Assembly: GCA_023418575.1 (NCBI GenBank)
Contig: JAEZZM010000044.1
Coordinates: 62,001 to 126,000 of the forward strand
Length of the DNA stretch: 64,000 nt
Origin: Actinomycetes bacterium
GTDB taxonomy: Bacteria > Actinomycetota > Coriobacteriia > Coriobacteriales > JAEZZM01
Direction: 5' to 3'
Shown: positions 1 through 9,092 of the stretch, piece by piece
Layout: each line of letters starts with the position of its first letter
Numbering within the stretch: position 1 is the first letter of the stretch
The notes under the pieces: generated by a model
The model's input: only the letters and a program-made list of their open reading frames with translations
Database searches by the model: none
What the model was told of the DNA's origin: nothing
Translations under genes and position numbers: made by a program

Positions 1-513
1 AATATTCCCACTAAGACTCATGGCGCTGATATGCATCAAGGAGGTTGAGCCAGCCAAAAGGCTTAAAACTACCAAAGAGAGCATAAGAGCAGGTTCAACT
101 AGACTAGCAACTAGAAGCTCTCGCACGCCTCCCAGACCTGCAAATGAACTTGCAGAATCGAGTGAGGCTACGCAAAAGATAAAGCGTGGAACTGCTAAAA
201 GGTAGATGAAGGTAATAAGCTCAGCTAAAAAGGGAAGCGGGCTTATTGATCCAATTAAGGGTAAGATCATTGCAGCTACAAAATATGAAGCTAAAAAGAC
301 TACCGGCATTGATCTAAAAACAAATCCTGCCTCTTTTGGCCAGACATCCTGGCGTGAAAAGAGCTTGAAAAAGTCCCTATAGTCCTGCAAGACAGATGGA
401 CCTTTGCGTGTATGAATTTTGGCCCTCAGCTTTCGTGAAAGTCCCGTAAATAAGGGGGCAACTAAGAGCAAAATCAGTGCCTGAGCTGCGGCATAAATTA
501 TATTAGTCAACAT
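1..513 (-). CDS. hyfC: Hydrogenase-4 component C, membrane subunit (partial, 3' end off window)
   Basis: This is the N-terminal 171 codons of a NuoH/HycD/HyfC-type membrane subunit, open to the left edge. The start is ATG at 511-513, eleven bases after the hyfB stop. The translation has a first hydrophobic helix, then a basic loop with the HTRKGPSVLQDYRDFFKLF stretch typical of the NuoH/HycD family, then further membrane helices and a LDSASSFAGLGG loop. Family members anchor the hydrogenase arm to the membrane and take part in ion translocation. It follows hyfA and hyfB in the same orientation, so it belongs to the same formate hydrogenlyase operon. The remaining hyf genes should lie beyond position 1. 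Assignment is firm at family level; HycD and HyfC are told apart only by the hyfA/hyfB neighbours. Confidence 0.88.
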   Translation of the reverse strand, partial: MLTNIIYAAAQALILLLVAPLFTGLSRKLRAKIHTRKGPSVLQDYRDFFKLFSRQDVWPKEAGFVFRSMPVVFLASYFVAAMILPLIGSISPLPFLAELITFIYLLAVPRFIFCVASLDSASSFAGLGGVRELLVASLVEPALMLSLVVLSLLAGSTSLMHISAMSLSGNI

Positions 514-524
514 ACTAAACCCCC

Positions 525-2633
525 TTACACAACTATTACTAAGACTATAAAGGCAATGAGGGCAAGCACTATATAAAGGGTGTAGCTTCTAAAATCTCCT
601 GAAGCTAATTTTTGAAGCTTTTTGCTTGCCATACTGGTAAGAGATACGGTTTTATCGACCAAGTGGATATCAGCCAATGGTTCCAAATCTCGCGCTGCCT
701 TATCAGTTGCATTAAAAGCTTGCTTTGCATATGAGGCATATGAAGCAAGATGCTCTCTTAAGGTATAGAAAGCTGAATAAAAACTCTCTACTCCTGTAGC
801 AAAGTTAGTAGCTCTCACTGGCATACTTTCGTCGCTTGCATAACCACAAGCCCAAGCTTCTTGCTTTTGTTGAGCTCCTCCTTTTGAAAGCAGCTTCTTT
901 ATGAGGAAAAAGCCCAAGATACTTAAGGCCAAAAGAACTGCTACAGCTAGAGTTGAGCTATAGGCAGGATTTAAAGGATTTACCAAACTTATAGATGTAG
1001 CAGAGCCAAAGGTATCCAGAGATGCTTGAGCCCCAAATACGCCGTGAGTCTGAAGAGCTGCAATACAAGACTCAGATACCTTATTAAAGATCTGCAAAGC
1101 CCAAGGAGCTCCCAAGCCAAATACAACACAGAGGGCCGATAAGAACAACATGGCCACTCTCATGCCTAAACTTACTTCTTGAGCCTCTTGAGCATTTTTT
1201 GATCTTGCCTCACCAGCAAAACTTACGCCATAAGCCTTAACAAAGCAGGTTAAAGCCAAAGCACCTGTTAAGGCTAGGGCTACAATGGTGAATACACAGA
1301 CAACCTTTATCCAGCTATTTGAAATCATAGCTGCACTAAAAAGAGACTGATAGCTTAGCCATTCTGAGGCAAAACCATTAAAGGGTGGCAGAGCAGAAAT
1401 AGATACGGCACCTATAAAGAAACATAGAGCAGTAATGGGCATGCGTTTTGACAAACCACCCAAGAGCTCTAAATTCTTGGTGTGGGTAGCAAAACTTATT
1501 GAACCTGCTCCCAAAAAGAGCAAGCCTTTAAATAATGCATGATTAAGAAGATGGAATAAGCAGGCAACCAGGGCAAGGGCAAAAAGACTCATTACTTGCA
1601 TGCTGCAGGCAAGTAATGCCACGCCCAAACCCATAAGAATTATTCCAATATTTTCTACAGAGTGATACGCAAGAAGCCTTTTAATATCATGTTCTACGAG
1701 AGCATAAATTACACCAAGTACCGCTGAGATAGCTCCCGCCAATAACACAAGAGCGCCCCACCAAATTTGGATCTGAGATGCTCCCAGTAAATCTAGACTC
1801 AGCTTGATTATGCCAAAGATACCAATTTTAATCATGCCACCTGACATGAGTGCAGAAACCTGAGAAGGTGCTGCGGGGTGCGCCAAAGGAAGCCAGGAGT
1901 GAAAAGGAATCATACCTGCCTTTATACCAAAGCCAATAAAACCCAATACAAAGACGCTGGATGCCAATAGCGGACTAAAGCTGGTATTCCTTATATCTTG
2001 GAAACTCAAGGAATGAGCTTGATGGGCAAGCAGTAAAAAGCCCAGCATTATTAATACCAGACCCACATGAGCCATGATCAAATACAAAAATGCAGCCTTT
2101 TTTGAACGCTCACTTTGCTCAATACAAACCAAAAAGTAAGAACTTAGGCTCATAAGCTCAAAAAAGATCAAGAACCAAAATACATTGTCTGCAAGAATTA
2201 CCAGGTTCATGGACATGATGAATATATTCATAAAGAAGCCAAAGGAGGCAAGATTATAAGCCTTGTATTCTTCCATATACTTATAGCCAAAAAGCCATGC
2301 CGCAAGAGAGAGTATGGCTAAGACGATAAGAAGCAGAGCACTTAAAGGATTAATTAAGAGCTCAAAGGGCGCAAAGCTATAGGGACTTGCAAGATGTATG
2401 CTCTGGCTTTCGATAAGACCTTGGATTCCGCAGCCCAAGGCAAAAAGCGCTGCAATAAAACCTAAGATAGAGCTTGAGATTCTGGAAGCCTTATATGAGG
2501 TCTTATATGAAGCCGTGCATTCTTGTTGATTACCAAGCCGTGTCTGAGTTCCTGCAAACTGGAGTAACAATGAAGCCAATGCAGCAAGTGCAGAACAGAT
2601 GAGCGAGGCTAAAAACAAACTCATAGCAGACAT
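525..2633 (-). CDS. hyfB: Hydrogenase-4 component B (NuoL/MrpA-like antiporter subunit)
   Basis: A 702-residue, highly hydrophobic protein with many predicted membrane helices and the proton-conducting membrane transporter core of the ND5/NuoL/HyfB family (for example the H-x-W-L-P-x-A-H-P loop around residues 245-255, and K/H residues in helices near VEHDIKRLLAYHS at about 310-325). In type-2 formate hydrogenlyase this subunit is thought to couple electron flow to ion movement. The start ATG at 2631-2633 is preceded by a GGAGG Shine-Dalgarno. It sits 2 bp after hyfA and 11 bp before hyfC, so it is part of one transcript. Length matches HyfB/HycC (about 600-700 aa). A NuoL from complex I is less likely because the neighbours are FdhF and HyfA. 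Confidence 0.9.
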   Translation of the reverse strand: MSAMSLFLASLICSALAALASLLLQFAGTQTRLGNQQECTASYKTSYKASRISSSILGFIAALFALGCGIQGLIESQSIHLASPYSFAPFELLINPLSALLLIVLAILSLAAWLFGYKYMEEYKAYNLASFGFFMNIFIMSMNLVILADNVFWFLIFFELMSLSSYFLVCIEQSERSKKAAFLYLIMAHVGLVLIMLGFLLLAHQAHSLSFQDIRNTSFSPLLASSVFVLGFIGFGIKAGMIPFHSWLPLAHPAAPSQVSALMSGGMIKIGIFGIIKLSLDLLGASQIQIWWGALVLLAGAISAVLGVIYALVEHDIKRLLAYHSVENIGIILMGLGVALLACSMQVMSLFALALVACLFHLLNHALFKGLLFLGAGSISFATHTKNLELLGGLSKRMPITALCFFIGAVSISALPPFNGFASEWLSYQSLFSAAMISNSWIKVVCVFTIVALALTGALALTCFVKAYGVSFAGEARSKNAQEAQEVSLGMRVAMLFLSALCVVFGLGAPWALQIFNKVSESCIAALQTHGVFGAQASLDTFGSATSISLVNPLNPAYSSTLAVAVLLALSILGFFLIKKLLSKGGAQQKQEAWACGYASDESMPVRATNFATGVESFYSAFYTLREHLASYASYAKQAFNATDKAARDLEPLADIHLVDKTVSLTSMASKKLQKLASGDFRSYTLYIVLALIAFIVLVIVV

Positions 2634-2635
2634 GC

Positions 2636-3262
2636 TTACACCTCCTTATCTTGCTCAAACTGCACAGGAACAGAGCTTTGGGAGGCCTGCTGCTTCATTC
2701 CCTCTACAACGCTTGCAATTTCTAAGGCAGTATCTTCTTTTCTTTGCCTATTTACCAGCTCCATGTTTTGAGTATCAATTAAAACAATGGCATCTGTAGG
2801 GCAGACCCGTATGCAATTGGGCCCTCTCTCATCGAAATAGCAAAGGTCACACTTAACGGCAGCAGTATGTACACCTATCTCCCAATTAAGCAAAGGCGAG
2901 ATAGCTTTTGAGTACTGAGGAGTTGGTGTTGCCATACCCGCAACGCCCGTAATAGCAGTACCAAAGGGATGTATAGCACCAAAGGGACAAATCAAAGCAC
3001 AAAGCTTGCAGCCTATGCAGTTTTTCTCATCAATTTGAATGTGATCGCCCGTCTGCTTAATAATGCCCACGGGACATACCTCAGCACAGGGAGAACCTTC
3101 GCAGTGGTGACAGGCTGAGACAACCGAAACCATCTTTGTTTCTATAACATCAAGACGTGGTGCAGCCTGAAGACCCTGAGCAAAATGCGCACTTGAACAT
3201 GCAATTTTACAAGTTCCACAACCAATGCACTGTTTTGAGTTTCCAATAATAAAGCGGTTCAT
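2636..3262 (-). CDS. hyfA: Hydrogenase-4 component A, 4Fe-4S ferredoxin subunit
   Basis: A 208-residue ferredoxin-like protein starting MNRFIIG, as in HyfA/HydN proteins. Cysteine clusters appear as CIGCGTCKIAC (residues 12-22), CHHCEGSPCAEVCPVG (about 52-66), CIGCKLCALICPFG (about 82-95), and a late CDLCYFDERGPNCIRVCP block (about 138-155). Together these give four [4Fe-4S] sites. Family members pass electrons from formate dehydrogenase to the hydrogenase. It lies between fdhF (10 bp upstream) and hyfB (2 bp downstream), which fits that electron-wire role exactly. HyfA is preferred over HydN because hyfB follows directly; a second HydN-like ferredoxin is at the front of the operon. Confidence 0.88.
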   Translation of the reverse strand: MNRFIIGNSKQCIGCGTCKIACSSAHFAQGLQAAPRLDVIETKMVSVVSACHHCEGSPCAEVCPVGIIKQTGDHIQIDEKNCIGCKLCALICPFGAIHPFGTAITGVAGMATPTPQYSKAISPLLNWEIGVHTAAVKCDLCYFDERGPNCIRVCPTDAIVLIDTQNMELVNRQRKEDTALEIASVVEGMKQQASQSSVPVQFEQDKEV

Positions 3263-3272
3263 CTTAAGACCC

Positions 3273-5519
3273 CTATACCTGTAGCGGTTCGATAAGCTCT
3301 CTGCTTACTTCCTGCTGTCTTATCTGCTCATCAAGAGCATCTTCTCCAAAGGGAAGATCTTGTGCTGAAGCCTTTTTGCTGAGACGAGTTTTTAGTTCAA
3401 CTAAAAGTTCTTGCAGGTGATTTTCTGCCCAGACCTGATCGGCAATTGGCTCAAGCTGAACAGCACAGTACTTATATTCTGGTGTCTTAGTGATTGCGGA
3501 TACAAAGTGCCCCGTAAGTTCATTGCAGGCACCAATCCACCACTGATAGGTCATATATACACAACCCTTATTTGCGCGTTCAGATACACGAGCTCTTACT
3601 AAAACCTTGCCTCTGCGGCTAAAGATATATAGAAGCTCTTCATTTCTAATACCGTATCGTTGTGCGTCCTCTGGATTTATAACAAGATATCCAGGCTCTT
3701 CTGCAAGATTGTTAAGAGCAGTGCAGTTACCTGTCATAGAGCGACATGAGTAATGTCCCACCTCACGCACTGTTGAAAGAATGAGCGGATATTCCTCATC
3801 AACAGGTTCAAAGGGTGGTAAGTAATCTGCTGCAAAGAGCACGCCTTTACCGCTTGGAGTCTCAAATTTGCGCTCATTATTTGCATACAAATAAGGTGTT
3901 CCTGTTTCGGCACCCTCAAGCATGGGCCACTGAGCAAAGCCCAAACCCTCCATCTTTTCGTAAGTTGCGCCTGCAAAGAGTGGACAAAGCTCTCTAAGCT
4001 CATCCCAGATCTCTTTGGTATTCTCCCAATGCATGGGGTATCCCATTTTTTGAGCTACTCTTGAGATAATCTCCCAATCATCTAAGCTCTCATAGAAGTT
4101 TGGTAAGGCCTTACCTGAGCGTTGGAAGCCTCTATCACAGCTTGAATATACGCACTCATGCTCTCCCCAAGAAGTTGCTGGGAAGATAACATCTGCATAG
4201 CTTGCAGTTTCAGTCATAAAGATATCCTGAGAGATCATAAAATCAAGATTCTTAAGCATCTTTCTAACTGTTGATAGGTCAGGCTCAGTATGAGCTGGAT
4301 CTTCTCCCATGCACCAGAATGCATGAACTACACCATCTTCAACTAAATGAGGAAGATCAGTAAGCATAAAGCCGTTTTCCAGGCTCATGTGCTCCTCATC
4401 AACACCCCAGCGTTTTGCAAATTTTGCCCTAATAGCAGGATCTGTGACTGGCTGATATCCCGGGTACACATTGGGCAGACAACCCAAATCACAAGAGCCC
4501 TGTACATTATTTTGTCCGCGCACAGGGTTTACACCAACATTGGGTTTACCCAGGTTTCCTGTGATAAGTGCCAAGGAAGCAAGACCTCTAACTACCTCTA
4601 CACCCTGTCTCCATTGAGTAACACCCATGCCCCAGCAGATTGTTGCTGTCTCTGCCTGAGCATACATGCGTGCAGCAGCCCTAATATCTTCTGCTTTAAG
4701 GCCTGTAATTTCCTCAACAGACTCAGGTGGGTAGTTTTTAATAACATCCCAGTAGGCGTCCCAGTTTTCACAATACTTATCTATAAATTCTTGATCCTGT
4801 AAGCCCTCTGTAATAATGGTATAAGCCATGGCATTTACGAGAGGGATATTTGAACCGTTTTTAAGCTGTAAATATAGATCTGAAATGCGCGCGGTTTCTA
4901 TAACGCGAGGATCACAAACTATGATTTTTGCGCCATTATTTTTAGCATTTACCACATGTTTTGCAACAATGGGATGAGAATCAGCAGCATTATATCCAAA
5001 GACCAAAAGACATTTAGTGTTATCTATTTCACAGACTGAATTAGACATTGCACCATTACCGAGTGAAGCCGAGAGACCGGCCACTGATGGAGCGTGTCAA
5101 ACACGAGCACAGTTATCAATATTATTTGTGCCCACCACCGCTCTAATGAATTTCTGCATAGCCCAGTTTGACTCATTACCACAACCACGAGAAGAACCGG
5201 TTACATACACAGCATTTTTGCCATACTTTTTAATAAGCTCTTGCAGTTTTGAAGCAGTAAACTCTATTGCTTCATCCCAAGAAACACGCTCAAGCTCGCT
5301 ATCTTTAGTTCTTCTGATCATTGGATACTTTAAGCGTGGGGTTAAGATCTTAGTATCATTTATAAAATCAAAGCCGTAGTAACCCTTTAAGCAAAGATCT
5401 CCCCCGTTATTAACGCCATTTAAGGGTTCAACCGCAATAGCCTTACCATCTTCAGTAAGCAAATTCATCTTACAGCCCGTACCACAATACGGACATACCA
5501 CGATAGTTTTTTCTACCAT
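3273..5519 (-). CDS. fdhF: Formate dehydrogenase H, selenocysteine-containing
   Basis: A single 748-residue reading frame interrupted only by an in-frame UGA at 5097-5099, which I read as selenocysteine 141. The residues around it, CARV-U-HAPSVAGL, match the FdhF active site. The N-terminal part has the [4Fe-4S] motif CPYCGTGC (residues 9-16) with a later Cys in GDLCLKGYYG. The C-terminal part carries the molybdopterin-guanine-dinucleotide binding blocks (for example GVNPVRGQNNVQGSCDLG and EVGHYSCRSMTGNC). It oxidises formate to CO2 and passes electrons through HyfA/HydN-type ferredoxins to the hydrogenase. Start is ATG at 5517-5519 with a purine-rich GGGAGGAAAAC upstream. Automatic callers would split this gene in two. 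A SECIS-like hairpin directly after the UGA supports recoding. Confidence 0.94.
5063..5099 (-). promoter_or_regulatory. UGA Sec codon and bacterial SECIS hairpin in fdhF
   Basis: The UGA is at 5097-5099. Twelve bases later in the mRNA (5084 down to 5063) lies a hairpin: outer arm GUG/CAC, inner arm GCCG/CGGC, a UU bulge on the 3' side and an apical loop starting GU. The GGUCU that marks the apex begins 19 nt after the UGA, the same distance as in the Escherichia coli fdhF SECIS as I recall it. SelB binding at this loop is the known mechanism; that it works here is inferred. Confidence 0.85.
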
Positions 5520-5530
5520 GTTTTCCTCCC

Positions 5531-6079
5531 CTATGCCAAAAGCTCTTGTCCCACATGAATTGGATCAAGTACTTTTAGCTCCCCGTTCCTGTAGAGATCC
5601 TCTACCTTGTCATATTCACTTGTATTTACAATTCTTAAAGACTGAGATGGGCACACTTCTACGCAAGCTGGGCCCTGTGCTCGTGACTCACAAAGATCGC
5701 ACTTTACAGGCCGAGCCTGATAAAAACTACCTAGCTGTAAATCATTGAAAGGCACTAAGCGCTGTTCTCTAACTAAGCGTATTGAGCCACTGGGGCAAGC
5801 TGAGCAACATTCCCCGCAGCCAATGCAGAGTTCTTTATGAATGCTGATTTTATCGCCATCACTATATAAGGCATGCTGCGGACAGGCATGCGCACAGTCT
5901 GGATCAGTGCACTGTCTGCATACAACAGGAACGCTCAGTGATCTGGTTTGAACTAAGGAAATTCTTGGTTTTGGATCTGAAGTATTAAAGCAGTGAGCCA
6001 TCATACAGGCAGCCATACAGGTGCCACACGAGATGCATCGCTGCTCATCTGTTAAGATGCGCCGGTGCACAAGCGTCAT
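5531..6079 (-). CDS. hydN: HydN-like 4Fe-4S ferredoxin, formate dehydrogenase electron carrier
   Basis: A ferredoxin-like protein of about 182 residues with four cysteine clusters: CISCGTCMAAC, CRQCTDPDCAHACP, CIGCGECCSACP and CDLCESRAQGPACVEVCP. This is the HydN/DmsB-type iron-sulfur family, which serves molybdopterin oxidoreductases. The start is set at the ATG at 6077-6079 because an AAGGGGGG Shine-Dalgarno lies just upstream; a longer frame begins at 6118 but that segment is not conserved-looking. It is the first gene of the fdhF-hyf operon, 11 bp before fdhF. It probably carries electrons from FdhF, in parallel with or upstream of HyfA. Symbol given by family and position; exact orthology to hydN was not tested. 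Confidence 0.8.
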   Translation of the reverse strand: MTLVHRRILTDEQRCISCGTCMAACMMAHCFNTSDPKPRISLVQTRSLSVPVVCRQCTDPDCAHACPQHALYSDGDKISIHKELCIGCGECCSACPSGSIRLVREQRLVPFNDLQLGSFYQARPVKCDLCESRAQGPACVEVCPSQSLRIVNTSEYDKVEDLYRNGELKVLDPIHVGQELLA

Positions 6080-6103
6080 AGGTCCCCCCCTTGTATCTAG
6101 TCC

Positions 6104-6126
6104 GTGCTCTATCCCCAAAAGAGCAC
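6104..6126 (-). promoter_or_regulatory. Leader hairpin upstream of formate hydrogenlyase operon
   Basis: Seven-base perfect arms (GTGCTCT / AGAGCAC) with a 9-base loop sit 24 bases before the first gene's ATG, in the presumed 5' untranslated region. Upstream, an AT-rich ATTATAAAG stretch near 6156-6165 (minus strand) could be a -10 element; I could not place a convincing -35 box or a sigma-54 -24/-12 element. The rest of 6127-6320 is AT-rich with no ORF that I would defend. Confidence 0.4.
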
Positions 6127-6325
6127 AGCTCTCCCTAGCTCGAGTCTAGCGCATCTTTATAATTGCAGCAGGTAGACCCTGGTTGCGTTTTTATTTTCTT
6201 ATTATTCTTTAAATAGATAATTGAGGATTTGGCTTTAGAACTTGTGACTTGAGTACAGATATTCCTAAAATTTAGAAGTGTTTATACAGCTTATAATTAT
6301 TCTTAAATAAGATAGGATAAAATAA

Positions 6326-6350
6326 GAGCCAGATTTTCATCTGGCTCCAA
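6326..6350 (-). terminator. Terminator after ricT
   Basis: An 8-bp perfect hairpin (GAGCCAGA / TCTGGCTC, 6-base loop, 6326-6347) about 75 bp after the ricT stop. Read on the minus strand it is followed by TTATTTTA, a reasonable U-rich tail. It separates the tat-hyp-topA-ricT operon from the formate hydrogenlyase promoter region. Confidence 0.75.
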
Positions 6351-6421
6351 AATATTATTAAGCGAGAAGTATTTATAGGCCTCACCAAGAGCAGACCAAG
6401 AAGCTCAACATATTTTTAAGC

Positions 6422-7945
6422 TTAAGACTGCTCTTGGGTTCTGTGGCGTCTTCTTGCTCTACTCTTTTGCTTTGCTTGAACGCCCGTAGCATCCACAGTT
6501 TTTAAGGCTTCAGTCTTCTTTCGGCTTTGCCTTGCCAAAGAAGGCTCTAAGCCACCTCCATCTCCAGGACGCCTACGCTTTTTAGCTTGAGGACTTGGAG
6601 CAGCATGAGTCTCCTCGTGAATTGGCCTCGATTGAGGTTTTACACTTCTCCTACGCCTTGATCTTTCTTCTTCTAAAACAGAATCCTGAAGCAGAGTAGA
6701 TACACGCTTAGTTCTACGCGGTCTTATCGCCTTATCTTCTTGGGAAATTCCTTTACTTCTTTTGGAATCTTGTTCATAATTTGGCTTTTCAAAGCCTTGT
6801 TTTGGCTTAGACCTGCGAGAATCCTGCACATGAGAATCTTGTGCAAGATAAGATCCCTGAGAACTTTTACGTCTCTTAATATCTTGACGATACTGCTCTT
6901 CTTTTTCATGTAAATCTTGAAGGGCTTTTTCAGTATCGATCTGTGATAATAAGACTTGTAAGACCTGGTCATCAAGTTGATCGAGAGCCTCACGACTTAC
7001 CATATCAGGGCGCTGATACTGTTTATGCTGCTCTTGTCCATCTTCTTCTAGCTCATCACTAAGCTCTAGAAGCTCTAAACTTTTATGAGTAGCTGAACAA
7101 GAGCAGGAACAAGAAGAGCCACAAGATGACTGAGCGCCCTCTGAGCTCTTTGAGCAACACATGCTTTTAAGTGGAACATTAAATTGTTTTCCATTTTCAA
7201 GACGCAGAGTTAAAATCTCTCGCGGAGTATCAAAGCTTACAAGCTTTGCTGTACCCAAAGGTGTCTCAATAAGGGCGCCAAACTTGGGAGCTCTGCTCTT
7301 AAAGTCCTTATAGGCGATAAACTCATAGCGCAAACAACACATGAGCCTTCCGCAAGCGCCTGAAATCTTTGAGGGATTAAGGGGTAGGTCTTGCTCTTTA
7401 GCCATACGTATAGAGACGGGATCAAACTCTCTGCCAAAACGCTTGCAGCAAAGCTCTTGACCACAGTGCCCAAAGCCACCGATGAGGCGCGCCTCATCAC
7501 GCACGCCAATTTGACGCATATCAACGCGCATTTTATATTGGGCTGCAAGTTCTTTTACTAAATCCCTAAAATCTATGCGATCATCCGCAGCAAAATAGCA
7601 TACGATTTTCTCGCCATCAAAAAGATATTCGCAGGCCACAGGCTTCATGTCCAAGGCCATCTCTTCTACTGTCTCTTTGAAAATAGCAAGAGCCTCAGGA
7701 GTTTTTTGAGATAGCTCATCTGCATAATCTAGATCTTCTTGAGTAGCTATGCGCACTACCGGTTTTAAGGGTGCACGCAAGGTCTCTTCATTTACGTTAA
7801 AGGCTTCATCAACTGCAAGACCTATCTCTAGACCTCGCTCTGTTTCAACTATAAGATGGTCTCCCTTATGAACAGGAAAACCAAGGGGGTCAAACCATAG
7901 ATCTATAGCTGCATATCTAAAGCGTACCGGCACAACTATGGGCAC
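6422..7945 (-). CDS. ricT: PSP1-domain protein of the RicT/YaaT family with long basic tail
   Basis: The first ~260 residues match the RicT (YaaT/PSP1) family: VPVRFRYA start, and the conserved cysteines in GGFGHCGQELCCKRFG and SGACGRLMCCLRYE (C161, C166, C167, C198, C203, C204). In Bacillus, RicT acts with RicA and RicF in an Fe-S complex that influences RNase Y-dependent mRNA maturation. Here the protein is 507 residues against roughly 275 in Bacillus. Residues 263-283 form an extra Cys-rich stretch, and about 290-507 is a low-complexity Arg/Lys/Gln/Ser tail. The start is GTG at 7943-7945, overlapping the end of holB by 10 bp, which implies translational coupling. A role in RNA handling is plausible from the basic tail but unproven. 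Confidence 0.8.
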   Translation of the reverse strand: MPIVVPVRFRYAAIDLWFDPLGFPVHKGDHLIVETERGLEIGLAVDEAFNVNEETLRAPLKPVVRIATQEDLDYADELSQKTPEALAIFKETVEEMALDMKPVACEYLFDGEKIVCYFAADDRIDFRDLVKELAAQYKMRVDMRQIGVRDEARLIGGFGHCGQELCCKRFGREFDPVSIRMAKEQDLPLNPSKISGACGRLMCCLRYEFIAYKDFKSRAPKFGALIETPLGTAKLVSFDTPREILTLRLENGKQFNVPLKSMCCSKSSEGAQSSCGSSCSCSCSATHKSLELLELSDELEEDGQEQHKQYQRPDMVSREALDQLDDQVLQVLLSQIDTEKALQDLHEKEEQYRQDIKRRKSSQGSYLAQDSHVQDSRRSKPKQGFEKPNYEQDSKRSKGISQEDKAIRPRRTKRVSTLLQDSVLEEERSRRRRSVKPQSRPIHEETHAAPSPQAKKRRRPGDGGGLEPSLARQSRKKTEALKTVDATGVQAKQKSRARRRHRTQEQS

Positions 7946-9075
7946 GTCATTACCTCTCTCATCTCAAATAGTAATATATCAAAAGCAAGCCGAGGGCTAA
8001 TTTGCATACTAAGCCTTTTCTTGCACTCCTCAATGCAAGAAAGAAGCTTGAGCAGCGAAGCTATTGAGCAGCCTACTTTGAGCTGTGAAATCAATGGAAC
8101 TTGATCGCTGTTTATACAACAATAGTCCTGTAATTGTTTAAGCTTAAGCGTATCACTAATTACCAAGTAATAGGCGTTTAATATTTCAAATAACAAAAGC
8201 CTCTCTTGGGCGCCTAACTCTCGTTTATGGCGTGTTTGCAAATCTTTGAGTGCTGTTTTAGATATAAAATCTGCATCTTTATCCTGCTCATCTTTTTGCT
8301 GTACTACTAGATCTTCTAAGACAGATGAGATTTCTTCAATCAGCTCTTGAGAAGATTTAAGCACCCTATAGTCAGCCATATCCTTAAGCTTTGATAAAAC
8401 TTCAAGGGCGTGAAGTCTAAGCTCTTGCCTGGCCCTATCACGCAAAAATTCCTCTGCCTGCGAACAAGAACAAGCAGATAAAGCAAGAGCTAAGGCCGCT
8501 TGAGCTTCATCAACATTACAATGCTTGGCCAGATAATCTTGAGTCTGGCGCTGATCAAGACTCACAAAAGGAAGTACCTGACATCTAGAAATAATAGTAG
8601 GCAGCACCATATGCCTTGAACTTGCAAGCAATATAAAGCAGCAATTTTCCTGAGGCTCTTCCAAAGTCTTTAAAAAAGCGTTAGCACAGGCTGGACTTAA
8701 AAGCTCTGCCTGTTCAAGCACATAGACCTTGCGTGCAGCACGAATAGGTGCCTTTTGTGCATCATCAATTATCTCTCTTATTTGTTCAAGTAAGTATGAC
8801 GATAAACCCTCAGCCTTATACCACTTGATATCAGGATGTGTCTGCTTTTGTGCACGCCTGCAGTCTTCGCACTGAGCGCAAGCTCCTTCACTACAAACAA
8901 GTGCTTGAGCAAAGGCTGCTGCAGTCTGTGCTTTTCCAGAACCTGGTGCTCCTAAAAAGAGATAGGCATGCGATATTCTATTTTGCTGCAAAGCTCTACA
9001 CAAGCTTTGGTGCACACGCTCTTGTCCAGGGATCTTAGAAAAGAGTGCAGAGTTCACAGAAGCCGTGGTATTCAT
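7936..9075 (-). CDS. holB: DNA polymerase III delta' subunit
   Basis: An AAA+ clamp-loader subunit. It has Walker A GAPGSGKAQT near residue 45, a four-Cys zinc module (CSEGACAQCEDC), and the LEEPQENCCFILLA and SRCQVLPF segments that stand in for Walker B/sensor and SRC motifs in delta'/tau proteins. It helps load the sliding clamp in replication. I place the start at the ATG at 9073-9075, ten bases after a GGAG; an upstream ATG at 9082-9084 would leave the GGAG too close. The stop overlaps the ricT start, and tmk lies 8-18 bp upstream. The tmk-holB pair is a common actinobacterial and Firmicutes arrangement. Confidence 0.88.
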   Translation of the reverse strand: MNTTASVNSALFSKIPGQERVHQSLCRALQQNRISHAYLFLGAPGSGKAQTAAAFAQALVCSEGACAQCEDCRRAQKQTHPDIKWYKAEGLSSYLLEQIREIIDDAQKAPIRAARKVYVLEQAELLSPACANAFLKTLEEPQENCCFILLASSRHMVLPTIISRCQVLPFVSLDQRQTQDYLAKHCNVDEAQAALALALSACSCSQAEEFLRDRARQELRLHALEVLSKLKDMADYRVLKSSQELIEEISSVLEDLVVQQKDEQDKDADFISKTALKDLQTRHKRELGAQERLLLFEILNAYYLVISDTLKLKQLQDYCCINSDQVPLISQLKVGCSIASLLKLLSCIEECKKRLSMQISPRLAFDILLFEMREVMTCP

Positions 9076-9092
9076 AGCTCTCATGCTCCAGC

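Noticed and set aside
4347..4802. 151-residue plus-strand ORF inside fdhF
   Set aside because: Antisense to a conserved part of fdhF, with no recognisable product or translation signal.
5085..5099. Frameshift or nonsense mutation splitting fdhF into two genes
   Set aside because: The two halves are in the same frame, the interrupting codon is UGA at the known Sec site, and a SECIS hairpin follows.
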